Shown one piece after another: positions 49,997 through 58,815 of a DNA stretch of 64,000 nucleotides. The translations under genes and the position numbers were made by a program. The stretch covers positions 62,001-126,000 of the forward strand of contig QKJR01000095.1 in NCBI GenBank assembly GCA_003249215.1. The letters run 5' to 3'. The stretch comes from Rhodobacterales bacterium. GTDB taxonomy: Bacteria; Pseudomonadota; Alphaproteobacteria; Rhodobacterales; Rhodobacteraceae. Positions within the stretch are counted from its first letter, which is position 1. Each line of letters opens with the position of its first letter. Under the pieces are notes generated by a model that was not told the origin of the DNA, did no database searches, and was given only the letters and a program-made list of their open reading frames with translations.

Positions 49997-50938
49997 TCAG
50001 CGCAGGAGGCTGCGCAGCCGCTGCACGAGGAAATCGGAAAACACCCGGGCCTTGGGCTGAAGGTGCTTGTTCGAAGCATAGCAGACATAGATGTTGGATT
50101 CGGGCCAGACCGTCCAGTCCGGCAACAGCTCGATCAGCTCGCCCCGCTCGATCGCTTCGCGGCAGATATAGCCCGCGACGATCGCGATCCCGGCGCCATG
50201 CATCGCCGCCTGATTGATCGCCTCGGAGGAATCCGAGCGGAAATCACCGGCGACGCGCACCGTGTCGATCCCCTCGCCCTGACGAAACTGCCATGTGGTG
50301 CCGGAATGGGCATAGCGCGAGAAGCACAGGCAATCGTGCTCGGCCAGATCGGCGGGCACGATCGGCGTGCCCCGCTCGGCAAGATAGTCGGGCGAGGCCA
50401 CGAGGAACTTGCGATTGCGCCCGATCTTGCGCGCGACGAGGCTGGAATCGGGCAAGGAGCCGATCCGCACCACGGCATTATAGCCCTCTTCGAGGATGTC
50501 GACGAAACGGTCGGTGTAATTCGCCTCGACCTTCACCTTGGGATAGGTGGCGATGAAATCGGCGATGATGTCGGACAGCGCGAGCCGGCCGAAGGCCACC
50601 GGGAAGGAGACCCGCAACAGGCCCTGCGGCTCGGAATTGTAGGACGAGATCATCTCGTCGGCCTCGCGCAGCCGGCCCAGCACCTCGCGGCATTGCTGGA
50701 AGTAGATCTCGCCGAGTTCGGTGAAGACGACACGCCGGGTGGTCCGCTCCAGAAGCCGCAGGCCCAGCAGATCCTCGAGCCGGGCGACCTTGCGGCTCAA
50801 TGTCGAGGAAGACACCCGCGCGATCTGCGCCGCGGCGGCAAAGCTCATGTGCTCGGCCACGAGAACGAAAGAGGCGATCAGATGGATCCGCTCGAGATTC
50901 GTCGCCTCGCTCGGCGCCAGACGGAACTCATGAGACAC
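49997..50938 (-). CDS. LysR-family transcriptional regulator
   Basis: 313 residues. The N-terminal winged helix is at about residues 16-76: LIASFVLVAEHMSFAAAAQ and ARVSSSTLSRKVARLEDLLG, then LLERTTRRVVFTELG. The LysR substrate-binding domain follows with GLLRVSFPVAFGR. Convergent with the M24 gene (17 bases between stops) and divergent from an MFS transporter. ATGCA-N9-TGCA sites upstream of it and of hyuA3 suggest it controls the region C operons. An inducer is not identifiable. Confidence 0.92.
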   Translation of the reverse strand: MSHEFRLAPSEATNLERIHLIASFVLVAEHMSFAAAAQIARVSSSTLSRKVARLEDLLGLRLLERTTRRVVFTELGEIYFQQCREVLGRLREADEMISSYNSEPQGLLRVSFPVAFGRLALSDIIADFIATYPKVKVEANYTDRFVDILEEGYNAVVRIGSLPDSSLVARKIGRNRKFLVASPDYLAERGTPIVPADLAEHDCLCFSRYAHSGTTWQFRQGEGIDTVRVAGDFRSDSSEAINQAAMHGAGIAIVAGYICREAIERGELIELLPDWTVWPESNIYVCYASNKHLQPKARVFSDFLVQRLRSLLR

Positions 50939-51061
50939 GGGCTGAATTCTCCGAAATCGAATGCCCCCCGTTCAGCATGCGCCCGCGCGCCGCGGGGGGC
51001 GAGCACGGTGGCCGTCGTCGGGGTGGAAAAGCCTGAAATGTTCGGTGGATACGCGGGATTA

Positions 51062-51087
51062 GTGCACATATGCACGAAAAGAATGCA
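51062..51087. promoter_or_regulatory. Candidate LysR binding sites
   Basis: GTGCA-CATA-TGCAC (51062-51075) is a perfect inverted repeat. It overlaps ATGCA-CGAAAAGAA-TGCA (51070-51087), which has the same spacing as the repeats before hyuA3. TGCACGAAA is shared with the reverse complement of the site at 41408. The rest of the 266-base gap (50939-51204) shows no gene. Confidence 0.5.
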
Positions 51088-51204
51088 GGATTTAATGTTC
51101 CGCTGCAGCAGCGGGACCGCGATGATGCCCTTATCCACCACCCCGCCCCGTTGCGTGCCGCATCGCCCGCGCGCTCCCTGCTACGATCCGAAAGGCCCGT
51201 TTCC

Positions 51205-52413
51205 GTGACCGATACGACCCTGCAGTCCCCGGCGCCGCGGCTGCCCATCAACGTCTATCTGCTGATGTGCGCGCAGGCGCTCGCCGGGGCGATCCCGCCG
51301 ATCATGGTGTCGCTCGGGGGGGTGATCGGATCGGTGCTCGCCCCCTCGCCGATCTGGGCGACGCTGCCGGTCTCGACCTTCATGATCGGCACCTGCCTCG
51401 CGACGATCCCGGTCTCGTTGCTGGTGCGGATCTACGGGCGGCGCCCGATCTACCTCATCGGGGCGCTGATCGCGACCTGCGGGGCGGCGATCTGCGCCTT
51501 CGGGGTGATGCAGGGCTCCTTCGCGATCCTGTGCATGGGCTCGTTCCTGTTCGGGCTCAACATCGCCTGCGTGCAATCCTATCGCTTCGCCGCGGGTCAG
51601 GCCGTCGCCCATGAGATGCGGGCGCGGGCGGTCTCGATGGTCTTGCTCGGCGGGCTCGGCTCGGCGGTGATCGGCCCGCAGATCGCGATCCATTCCGAGC
51701 AATTCTCGCTTGGGGTGCCCTATGCCTCGGCCTTCGCTGGTCAGGCGTTGCTGGCCGCGGCCACCCTGCCCTTCCTGTTCTTCCTGCGTTTGCCCGGCGG
51801 CCATGGCCTGCGCCACGAACGCGCGACCGGCGGCGGCGCCAGACGGCTCCCGGTCACCCGCTCCTATCTGATCGCGGTGCTCTGCGGCGCCTTCGCCTAT
51901 GGCTCGATGACCTTCACCATGACCGCGGCACCGCTCGCGATCATGGCCTGCGGTTTCGGTGGCGAGGCGGCGGCGCTGGGGATCCAGTGGCATATCATGG
52001 GGATGTTCGCCCCGAGCTTCTTCACCGGACGGCTGATCGAGCGGTTCGGGCATCTGCCGGTGATGGTGCTCGGGATCGTGATCGTGACGATCGGCGCGAT
52101 CATCGCGCTGACCGGCGAGGAACTGGCGCAGTTCTGGACCACGCTCGTGCTGCTCGGCATCGGCTGGAACTTCGCCTATACCGGCTCGACCGTGATGATC
52201 GCGCGCGCCTCGGCCGAGGCGGGATCGGTCGCGCTGCAGGGCTTGGGCGATTTCCTGATCTTCCTTTTCGTCGCCGGGGCCTCGCTCTTTGCCGGCGCGC
52301 TGTTCCACCTGTCGAGCTGGGCGGCGATCAACATCACGGTGATGATCGCGCTCGGCCTCGTGCTGGCTCTCGTCTGGAGCGATCACCTGCGGGCCGGACG
52401 CAGCCGCGCCTGA
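51205..52413 (+). CDS. MFS transporter
   Basis: 402 residues with about twelve hydrophobic helices. The loop 2-3 segment LLVRIYGRRPIYLIGALIATCG matches the major facilitator signature. INVYLLMCAQALAGAIPPIM begins the first helix. The start is GTG 51205, with AAAGG upstream; the frame is open to 51070 but that extension would cover the LysR sites. Divergent from the LysR gene, so probably controlled by it. Substrate unknown; uptake or efflux of a region C metabolite is plausible. Confidence 0.88.
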   Translation: MTDTTLQSPAPRLPINVYLLMCAQALAGAIPPIMVSLGGVIGSVLAPSPIWATLPVSTFMIGTCLATIPVSLLVRIYGRRPIYLIGALIATCGAAICAFGVMQGSFAILCMGSFLFGLNIACVQSYRFAAGQAVAHEMRARAVSMVLLGGLGSAVIGPQIAIHSEQFSLGVPYASAFAGQALLAAATLPFLFFLRLPGGHGLRHERATGGGARRLPVTRSYLIAVLCGAFAYGSMTFTMTAAPLAIMACGFGGEAAALGIQWHIMGMFAPSFFTGRLIERFGHLPVMVLGIVIVTIGAIIALTGEELAQFWTTLVLLGIGWNFAYTGSTVMIARASAEAGSVALQGLGDFLIFLFVAGASLFAGALFHLSSWAAINITVMIALGLVLALVWSDHLRAGRSRA

Positions 52414-52492
52414 GCCGCCGCCGGACGCACCCGGAAGATCGGCGCACAGGCGTTGCGCGGGCCCGCCTCACCCACCGCCATGCACCAAACGA

Positions 52493-52514
52493 AAGGGCCC
52501 CATGCGGGGCCCTT
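52493..52514. terminator. Bidirectional terminator after the MFS gene
   Basis: AAGGGCCCC and GGGGCCCTT form a perfect nine-pair stem with loop ATGC. It separates the plus-strand MFS gene from the minus-strand metK. The flanking A and T runs are short. Confidence 0.75.
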
Positions 52515-52547
52515 CCTCATTGCCTGTGACCCGGCCTGTGACCCGGC

Positions 52548-53714
52548 TCAGACCGCCTTTTTCAGCGCCTCGATCAGGTCGGTCTTCTCCCAGGAGAACC
52601 CGCCATCCGCCTCGGGCGCGCGGCCGAAATGGCCGTAGGCGGCAGTGCGCGCATAGATCGGCTTGCACAGATCAAGATGCGTGCGGATGCCCTTCGGCGT
52701 CAGGTCCATGCATTGCGCCACGATACGCTCGATTTCCTCGTCGGGCACTGCGCCCGTGCCATAGGTATCGGCATAGATCGAGAGGGGCTTGGCCACGCCG
52801 ATCGCATAGCTCACCTGAATAAGGCAACGCTGCGCGAGCCCCGCGGCCACCACGTTCTTGGCCAGATAGCGCGCGGCATAGGCGGCCGAGCGGTCGACCT
52901 TGGTCGGGTCCTTGCCGGAAAACGCCCCGCCTCCATGCGGCGCCGCACCGCCATAGGTGTCGACGATGATCTTGCGCCCGGTCAGACCCGCATCCCCATC
53001 CGGGCCGCCGATCACGAAGGTGCCGGTCGGGTTCACCCACCATTCGGTGCGTTCGTCGATCCAGCCCGCGGGCAGGACCTCGCGGATATAGGGCTCGACG
53101 ATGGCGCGAATGTCGTCGCTCGTCTGGCTTTCGTATTTGTGTTGCGTCGACAGAACGATCGAGCTGACGCCCACGGGCTTGCCACCCTCGTAGCGCACCG
53201 AAAGCTGCGATTTCGCATCGGGGCCGAGCGTGGGCTCCGCGCCCGATTTGCGCGCCTCCGCCAGACGGCGCAGCACGGCATGGGCATATTGGATCGGCGC
53301 GGGCATCAGTTCGGCCGTCTCGTCGGTGGCGTAACCGAACATGATCCCCTGATCGCCGGCTCCGTCCTTGTCGACGCCTTGGCTGATATGGGCCGATTGC
53401 GGATGCAGGTAATTCGCGAATTTCAACGTGGCCCAGTGGAAGGCGTCCTGCTCGTAGCCGATGTCCTTCACGCAGTCGCGCACGATCGTGTCGATGCGGC
53501 CCATGAACTCGGCCAGACGCGCCTTGTCCGAGAGGCCGACCTCGCCGCCGACGACGACCTGATTGGTGGTCGCGAAGGTCTCGCAGGCGACGCGGGCATT
53601 GGGTTCCTCACCCAGGAAGGCGTCGAGCACGGCATCGGAAATGCGGTCGCAGACCTTGTCGGGGTGACCTTCCGAGACCGACTCGGAGGTGAAAACGTAA
53701 TTCTCTCGGGACAT
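52548..53714 (-). CDS. metK: S-adenosylmethionine synthetase
   Basis: 388 residues, full length. Converts methionine and ATP to S-adenosylmethionine. [22 protein letters not shown] (ATP loop) appears near residue 9. [15 protein letters not shown] (loop and methionine site) and [21 protein letters not shown] (ATP-binding P-loop-like segment) are intact. The start ATG directly follows a SAM/SAH-type riboswitch whose 3-prime strand contains the Shine-Dalgarno GGAG. Last gene of the phoH-ybeY-corC-lnt-metK neighbourhood, all on the minus strand. Confidence 0.97.
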   Translation of the reverse strand: MSRENYVFTSESVSEGHPDKVCDRISDAVLDAFLGEEPNARVACETFATTNQVVVGGEVGLSDKARLAEFMGRIDTIVRDCVKDIGYEQDAFHWATLKFANYLHPQSAHISQGVDKDGAGDQGIMFGYATDETAELMPAPIQYAHAVLRRLAEARKSGAEPTLGPDAKSQLSVRYEGGKPVGVSSIVLSTQHKYESQTSDDIRAIVEPYIREVLPAGWIDERTEWWVNPTGTFVIGGPDGDAGLTGRKIIVDTYGGAAPHGGGAFSGKDPTKVDRSAAYAARYLAKNVVAAGLAQRCLIQVSYAIGVAKPLSIYADTYGTGAVPDEEIERIVAQCMDLTPKGIRTHLDLCKPIYARTAAYGHFGRAPEADGGFSWEKTDLIEALKKAV

Positions 53715-53720
53715 GGGAAG

Positions 53721-53764
53721 TGCTCCATTGGTGTAACCCCGCCACGCCAGGAAGCCGTTGTGAC
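53721..53764 (-). promoter_or_regulatory. SAM/SAH riboswitch upstream of metK
   Basis: The minus-strand RNA begins GUCACAACGGCUUCCUGGCGUGGC and ends CCAAUGGAGCA, six bases before the metK ATG. This closely matches the SAM/SAH riboswitch class known from Rhodobacterales metK leaders, including the invariant CAACGGCUUCCUGGCGUG core. GUCAC pairs with GUGGC as P1. The GGAG of the ribosome-binding site lies in the conserved 3-prime strand, so ligand binding should hide it and lower MetK synthesis. Confidence 0.9.
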
Positions 53765-53780
53765 GGTTTGATGGGCCTGA

Positions 53781-55379
53781 CTAATCCCCCGGTTGAGCGG
53801 GGTCAACGCGGTATCTTCGCCGCAAAAGGTAAATCAACCCCGAAAGCGCGAGGAGCAGGGCGAAAACGGGGGCGTCACCGAGCCGCGCATAGGGCGTGGG
53901 GGGCAGTGCGGCGGGCAGGGTGGCGTCGAGCGCGCCCATCTTGCCCATGCCGAGCTCGGCCGTGACCCGCCCCTTGGCGTCGATCATCGCGCTGACGCCG
54001 GTGTTGGCCGCGCGCGCGAGCGGCAGGCCAAACTCGATCGTGCGCAACCGCGCGAGCGCAAGGTGCTGCCAGGGCCCCGCCGCCTCGCCGAACCAGGCGT
54101 CATTCGTCGCCTGCAACAGCCAGTCGGGGCGGGTGGGCGCGCGGCGGATGTCCTGCGGAAAGACCGCCTCATAGCAGATCAGCGGCTGCGCTAGGCCAAG
54201 CGGCCCGAGATCGAGCACCCGCGGCCCCGGCCCCGCCGAATAGCCATTGCCCTCCTGCGCCGCAAAGGCCGCGATCCCGAAGCGCGCCGCGAGATCGCCG
54301 AGCGGCACATATTCGCCGAAGGGCACGAGGTGATACTTGTCATAGACCGCCTCGACCGCGCCCCCCGCACCGATCACCGCAAGGCTGTTGTAATACCGCA
54401 ATCCCTCAGCCCGCTGAATACCCAGCGCGACCGGCACGCCCTGCGCCGCCTGCGCAATCATCATCAGCCCGTCGCCCGGCCGCTCAAGCAGGAAGGGCAC
54501 CGCGGTTTCCGGCCAGAGGATCAGATCGGGGCGCGGGGCGCCGGGCGCCGGTGCCTCTGCGGTCAGGTCGAGATGCCGGAAGAAGAACTCCATCCGGTGT
54601 TCGGGCTGCCATTTGAGATCCTGCGGCGCGTTGGGTTGCACGAGGCGAAGGGTGAGCCGCGTGGCGCGGGTGGGTTCGGGGGCGGCGAGCCGCGCGGCGC
54701 CCAGCGCCCAGAGCCCGCCAAGGCCGAGCAGCGCCACGACCAGCGGCAAGGCGCGGGAGAGCGGGGGCGCGGGCCGCAGGCGGCCCGCGCCCCCGCCCCA
54801 ACCGACCCCCGCGAGCGCCGCAAGGCCCAGCGTGATCACCCCGAGCCCCTGTGCCCCGACGACGGCCGCCGCCTGCGCGACGGGCGTCTCGATCCAGAGA
54901 TGCCCGATCAGAACCCAGGGGAAACCGGTGAAGAGATAGCTGCGCAGGAGATCCATCGCCGCGAGCCCCAGCGCGATGCCGAAACCGCGGCTGCGGGCGC
55001 CCATGCCAAGCGCGTGCCCCGCCGCGAAGCCCATGGCCCAGAACAGGCCCATCCCCGCCGCCATGAAGATGAGCGCAAAGGGCGCCATCCAGCCATAGAC
55101 CTCGGGCTCGACAAAGAACGGATCGACGATCCAGTAGAGCGTCGCGAGCGCATAGCCGAAGCCCGCGGCGAAGCCCCACCAGCCGGCCTGTGCGGCCCGT
55201 TCGGTCCGCGCGGCAAGCGCGAGCAGAACCGCGAGCGCGGGCAGCGCCACGAACCACAGCGACACGGGCACCTGCCCGAGCCCCACCGCCGCGCCCAGCG
55301 CCGCGGCAAGGCCGAGCCGTGCAATCGGCGGACGCGCGGGCGCGCGCAGAACAGCCAGACGCGGCAGGCCCAGCGCCAT
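53781..55379 (-). CDS. lnt: Apolipoprotein N-acyltransferase
   Basis: 532 residues, inner membrane. An N-terminal block of about six to seven helices (residues 20-220) is followed by a periplasmic nitrilase domain. The catalytic triad is visible as Glu in LILWPETAVPF, Lys in YDKYHLVPFGEYVP and Cys in QPLICYEAVFPQDIR. It adds the third acyl chain to lipoproteins. The gene lies 16 bases after the corC-like stop. No anomaly seen. Confidence 0.95.
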   Translation of the reverse strand: MALGLPRLAVLRAPARPPIARLGLAAALGAAVGLGQVPVSLWFVALPALAVLLALAARTERAAQAGWWGFAAGFGYALATLYWIVDPFFVEPEVYGWMAPFALIFMAAGMGLFWAMGFAAGHALGMGARSRGFGIALGLAAMDLLRSYLFTGFPWVLIGHLWIETPVAQAAAVVGAQGLGVITLGLAALAGVGWGGGAGRLRPAPPLSRALPLVVALLGLGGLWALGAARLAAPEPTRATRLTLRLVQPNAPQDLKWQPEHRMEFFFRHLDLTAEAPAPGAPRPDLILWPETAVPFLLERPGDGLMMIAQAAQGVPVALGIQRAEGLRYYNSLAVIGAGGAVEAVYDKYHLVPFGEYVPLGDLAARFGIAAFAAQEGNGYSAGPGPRVLDLGPLGLAQPLICYEAVFPQDIRRAPTRPDWLLQATNDAWFGEAAGPWQHLALARLRTIEFGLPLARAANTGVSAMIDAKGRVTAELGMGKMGALDATLPAALPPTPYARLGDAPVFALLLALSGLIYLLRRRYRVDPAQPGD

Positions 55380-55395
55380 GATCAGATGCCCCGGC

Positions 55396-56298
55396 TCATT
55401 CCGCGGGCAATACGCCCGGCAGACGCACCCGGAGCCGCTTGATGCGGCGCGGATCGGCGTCGAGCACCTCGTATTCGACCCCGTTCTCGGCCACGATCAC
55501 CTCGCCGCGCGCCGGCACCCGGCCGATCTGCATGAAAACGAGCCCGCCCATGCTGTCGATATCGGCCTCTTCCTCGGGATCGGCGAGGACCATGCCGATC
55601 TCGGCCTCGAACTCCTTGAGCGGCGCGCGGGCCTGCACGACCCATTGGCCGGGCTTCTCGAGCTTCCAATAGCCGTCCTCGGCCTCGTCATGCTCGTCCT
55701 CGATCTCGCCGATCACCTGTTCGATCAGGTCCTCGAGCGTCACGAGCCCGTCGACCCCGCCATATTCGTCGATCACGAGCGCCATGTGGATGCGTTGCAC
55801 CTGCATCTTCTGCAAGAGCACGCCGATCGGCATCGAGGGCGGCACGTAGAGCAGCGGGCGCAACAGCTTGCGCAGCGAGAACCGCCCGCCGCCCGCATTG
55901 CCGAACCCCCATTCGAGCGCCAGATCCTTGAGGTGGATCAGGCCGAGCGGCGTGTCGAGCGTGTCCTTGAAGACCGGAAGGCGCGAATAGCCCTCGTTGC
56001 GGAAGACCTCGACGAGCTCGTCGCGGGGGATGTTGACCGGCACGGCCACGATCTCGACCTTGGGGATCGCCACATCGCCCACGCGCATCCGGCGCAGGTT
56101 GCCAAGCCCCGGCAAGGCAACGGGCGCAGGCGCGGCGGCCGTTCCCTCGTCACTCGCCTCGGGCTCGGACGGCCCGAAAACATCGAAAATACGCCCCAGA
56201 AGCCCCCGCGCGTGGGGCTCCGAAGATTGACTGTCGTCCGCGTCGTCAGACGGCGCAGACGCGTTGGCGGAGGCAGCTCCGTCAGCGACTTGTCCCAT
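55396..56298 (-). CDS. CorC/HlyC-type CBS-domain protein
   Basis: 300 residues, soluble. An acidic, disordered N-terminus (about 1-60) is followed by two CBS domains (MRVGDVAIPKVEIVAVP ... EGYSRLPVFKDTLDTPLGLIHLKDL and VPPSMPIGVLLQKMQVQRIHMALVIDEYGGVDGLVTLEDLIEQVIGEIEDEHD, each shown only by position here, about 70-210). A CorC_HlyC domain closes the protein. No membrane DUF21 part is present. Proposed roles in the family concern Mg/Co efflux. Conserved neighbour of ybeY and lnt. Confidence 0.92.
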   Translation of the reverse strand: MGQVADGAASANASAPSDDADDSQSSEPHARGLLGRIFDVFGPSEPEASDEGTAAAPAPVALPGLGNLRRMRVGDVAIPKVEIVAVPVNIPRDELVEVFRNEGYSRLPVFKDTLDTPLGLIHLKDLALEWGFGNAGGGRFSLRKLLRPLLYVPPSMPIGVLLQKMQVQRIHMALVIDEYGGVDGLVTLEDLIEQVIGEIEDEHDEAEDGYWKLEKPGQWVVQARAPLKEFEAEIGMVLADPEEEADIDSMGGLVFMQIGRVPARGEVIVAENGVEYEVLDADPRRIKRLRVRLPGVLPAE

Positions 56299-56339
56299 CG
56301 GTCCTTTCCAAATTCACCCGAACCAATAGTCGGGCAGCT

Positions 56340-56846
56340 TCACTCATATGGGTTAACAATGCCTAAACGCGCAAGGATGCGCACTTCTATTTTTTCCATC
56401 AGCTCGGCATCGCCCTCGCGAATGTGATCATAACCCAACAGATGCAGCACCCCGTGCACCAGCAGATGGGTGACGTGATCCGCAATCGGCTTGCCCGCCT
56501 CAGCGGCCTCGCGCGCGCAGGTTTCCCAGGCGATGGCGATATCGCCGAGACTCTCGCGCTCGCCCTGCACCATGACCTCGGGAAACCACGGCTCGCCGCC
56601 CTCCTCCTCCGAGGCCAGATCCTGAGCCGGCCAGCTCAGCACGTTGGTGGTCGTCGGCTTGGCCCGAAAATCGGCGTTCAGCACGGCGATTCGCGCATCA
56701 TCGCAGCCGAGCAGGCTGATCTCCCACTCTGCGGGCATCATCTCCTGATCGGTGAGCACCGCGCGCACGGCCCGCTCGGCCAGCGCGGGCAGCTCCATCG
56801 CCTCCCAGGCCTCGCATTCGATCAGAACCTCGATCAGAGCGCTCAT
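56340..56846 (-). CDS. ybeY: Endoribonuclease YbeY
   Basis: 168 residues. The zinc-binding signature HLLVHGVLHLLGYDH (about residues 125-139) is complete, as is NADFRAKPTTTNVLSWP earlier. YbeY acts in 16S rRNA 3-prime maturation and ribosome quality control. It lies 41 bases upstream of the corC-like start. Between it and phoH an unrelated gene is inserted on the opposite strand. Confidence 0.95.
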   Translation of the reverse strand: MSALIEVLIECEAWEAMELPALAERAVRAVLTDQEMMPAEWEISLLGCDDARIAVLNADFRAKPTTTNVLSWPAQDLASEEEGGEPWFPEVMVQGERESLGDIAIAWETCAREAAEAGKPIADHVTHLLVHGVLHLLGYDHIREGDAELMEKIEVRILARLGIVNPYE

Positions 56847-56972
56847 TCAATCCCTCGCAGATGACCCGCCCGGCCCGCTGCGCCGGACACAAGGTCGGGT
56901 TTCCCCGCCTTGCCTTACGTTACGTAAACAACAACCTTTCGGAGCTGTTTCCCGATGAGCAAAGGCCATTAC

Positions 56973-57527
56973 ATGATCCGTTCCCTGAAAACCACAGCGA
57001 CACTTCTGCTCGCAACCCTGATCGGCGGCGCGCTTTTCGGCCCCGCCGCCCAAGCCGCGACCTATACGCTCCTGCTGCCGCAATTCATCTATCGCGGCGT
57101 CGAGGGCGGGATCAGCCCGATCCAGACCGTCGGCACCTTCAAACCCTACCTGACCGCGGGCGAGCACTTTGTCTCGGCGCGGCTCTGGGGCACCTATGGC
57201 AATGCCATCGGCCCGAGAAGCGCGCCGGTGCAATTGTTTGGCGATGGCGTGCTGCTGGGCCAATGCGAGGCCTTCGCGCCCTGCACCACCGACCCCTATG
57301 TCGATTTTTCCTATGATATCAAAAACCTCGAGGCCTTCCTCGATGGCAGCTACGTGTTGCAGGCGCTGCAGACCGGCGGCGGCGTGACGCTGCTCAGCAT
57401 CCTGCGCCTCGAGATCACCACCGCAGAGGGCCCCCTGCCCGCCGTCCCCCTGCCGATGAGCGCGGCGCTTCTTCTCGGCCCGCTCGGCGCCCTCGTGGCT
57501 CTCGGTCGGCGCCGTCGCTCGCGCTGA
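56973..57527 (+). CDS. Secreted protein with VPLPA-type C-terminal sorting signal
   Basis: About 184 residues. Signal peptide SLKTTATLLLATLIGGALFGPAAQA, cleaved near residue 29; a beta-rich central part with a single Cys pair (LGQCEAFAPCTTD); and a C-terminal VPLPMSAALLLGPLGALVALG followed by RRRRSR. The last feature is a Pro-motif, membrane helix and basic tail, as in VPLPA-CTERM / PEP-CTERM proteins processed by exosortase-like systems. ATG 56973 has AAAGG eight bases upstream; ATG 56955 is an alternative. It sits antiparallel within the conserved phoH-ybeY pair. The central domain is unrecognised. Confidence 0.85.
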   Translation: MIRSLKTTATLLLATLIGGALFGPAAQAATYTLLLPQFIYRGVEGGISPIQTVGTFKPYLTAGEHFVSARLWGTYGNAIGPRSAPVQLFGDGVLLGQCEAFAPCTTDPYVDFSYDIKNLEAFLDGSYVLQALQTGGGVTLLSILRLEITTAEGPLPAVPLPMSAALLLGPLGALVALGRRRRSR

Positions 57528-57547
57528 ATCCGCCCCTTGAGTCACGC

Positions 57548-57576
57548 GCAAGGGCCGGGATTTTCCCGGCCCTTGC
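57548..57576. terminator. Hairpin between the VPLPA-CTERM gene and phoH
   Basis: GCAAGGGCCGGGA and TCCCGGCCCTTGC form a perfect thirteen-pair stem with a TTT loop. No T-run follows in either direction, but its position between convergent stops suggests a bidirectional terminator. Confidence 0.7.
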
Positions 57577-57600
57577 CCTGTCTGCACCATAGACCGTATC

Positions 57601-58617
57601 TCAGCCCGCGCTCGCCTCGGAGCGGTCGTAGGCGTCGATGATCCGCGCCACCAGCGGGTGGCGCACCACATCCTGCGCGGTGAAGTAGTTGAAGCTGATG
57701 CCCTTCACCCCCTCGAGGATCTTCTCGGCATCCTGCAAGCCCGAAGCCGTGCCGCGCGGCAGGTCGATCTGGCTTCGGTCGCCGGTGATCACCATACGCG
57801 AGCCCTGGCCGAGACGGGTCAGGAACATCTTCATCTGCATCGTGGTCGCGTTCTGCGCCTCGTCGAGCACGACGAAGGCATTGGCGAGCGTGCGCCCCCG
57901 CATGAAGGCCAAGGGCGCGATCTCGATGCGCTTTTCCTCCATCAGCTTTTGCATCTGCTTCGCGGGCAGGAAGTCGTTCAGCGCGTCATAGAGCGGCTGC
58001 ATGTAGGGATCGACCTTCTCCTTCATGTCGCCGGGCAGGAAGCCCAGACGCTCGCCCGCCTCGACGGCCGGACGGCTGAGGATGATCTTGTCGACCAGAC
58101 CGCCGATCAGCATGGTCACGCCGACCGCCACCGCCAGATAGGTCTTGCCGGTGCCCGCAGGCCCGATGCCGAAGGCGAGCTCATTCTCGAACAGCGCCCG
58201 CACATAGGCCTTCTGCGCCTCGGTGCGCGGCTCGACCTGTTTCTTGCGGGTGCGGATCTCGTATTTGCCGGCCGCGAACATCTCGAGTTGTTCGGTCACG
58301 CCGATCCCCTCATGGCCGAAATCGGTCATCCGGATCGCGGCGTCGATCTCGCCCGCATCGACCGCCTTGCCCTGTTCGAGCCGCTCGTAGAGCTGGCCGA
58401 GCACACCGGCGGCCTGCGCCTGCGCCTCGGGGGTACCGACGACGGCGAGCTGATTGCCACGGCGCAGGATGTGAACCGAGAGCTTGTGCTCGATCTGGGC
58501 CAGATTGCGGTCAAATTCGCCGCAAAGGTCGATCAACAACCGGTTGTCAGGAAACTCGAGAAGCGTCTCATGTGCATCCTGAGAGGTGGGCGGGGGTGTG
58601 ATCGCGCTGAAGCCCAA
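57601..58617 (-). CDS. phoH: PhoH-family ATPase
   Basis: 338 residues. Walker A GPAGTGKTYLAVAVGV and Walker B FVVLDEAQNATTMQM with the adjacent FLTRLGQGSRMVITGD are intact. A KH-like N-terminal region (LLIDLCGEFDRNLAQIEHKL) precedes. The start is inferred as TTG 58617 because GGGAG lies six bases upstream and the N-terminus then fits the family. An open frame to 58677 also starts with TTG and has no such signal. Role: RNA metabolism, commonly linked to YbeY. Confidence 0.93.
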   Translation of the reverse strand: MGFSAITPPPTSQDAHETLLEFPDNRLLIDLCGEFDRNLAQIEHKLSVHILRRGNQLAVVGTPEAQAQAAGVLGQLYERLEQGKAVDAGEIDAAIRMTDFGHEGIGVTEQLEMFAAGKYEIRTRKKQVEPRTEAQKAYVRALFENELAFGIGPAGTGKTYLAVAVGVTMLIGGLVDKIILSRPAVEAGERLGFLPGDMKEKVDPYMQPLYDALNDFLPAKQMQKLMEEKRIEIAPLAFMRGRTLANAFVVLDEAQNATTMQMKMFLTRLGQGSRMVITGDRSQIDLPRGTASGLQDAEKILEGVKGISFNYFTAQDVVRHPLVARIIDAYDRSEASAG

Positions 58618-58732
58618 AGAGGTCTCCCTGTCAGAGGTTGATGTAGATATGGTGCTCCCTCCCCCTGAGTCACGCAAGCACTGGTTTCATCCGAGTCGAG
58701 CTTGCGCCAAAAATTTCATCAAACCGTAACAG

Positions 58733-58764
58733 AAGCGGCCGCGGAATGCATCCCGCGGCCGCTT
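58733..58764 (+). terminator. Strong hairpin followed by T6
   Basis: AAGCGGCCGCGG pairs perfectly with CCGCGGCCGCTT over twelve bases, followed by TGCCTG and TTTTTT (58771-58776). In plus orientation this is a typical intrinsic terminator, yet no plus-strand gene lies upstream. Confidence 0.6.
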
Positions 58765-58780
58765 TGCCTGTTTTTTAGGC

Positions 58781-58803
58781 GGATGCTGCATCGTGCAGCA
58801 TCC
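58781..58803. terminator. Second hairpin next to the lipoprotein gene
   Basis: GGATGCTGCA and TGCAGCATCC form a perfect ten-pair stem with a TCG loop. It lies 12 bases downstream of the minus-strand lipoprotein gene and could end its transcript, although the following T-run is missing on that strand. Confidence 0.5.
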
Positions 58804-58815
58804 ATCCCGCCCGAC

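Noticed and set aside
49980-50012. Short direct repeat GGCTNAGCGCAGGA at the M24/LysR convergent junction
   Set aside because: Two copies only, partly inside the LysR stop region. Probably a chance or slippage repeat with no attachment-site features.
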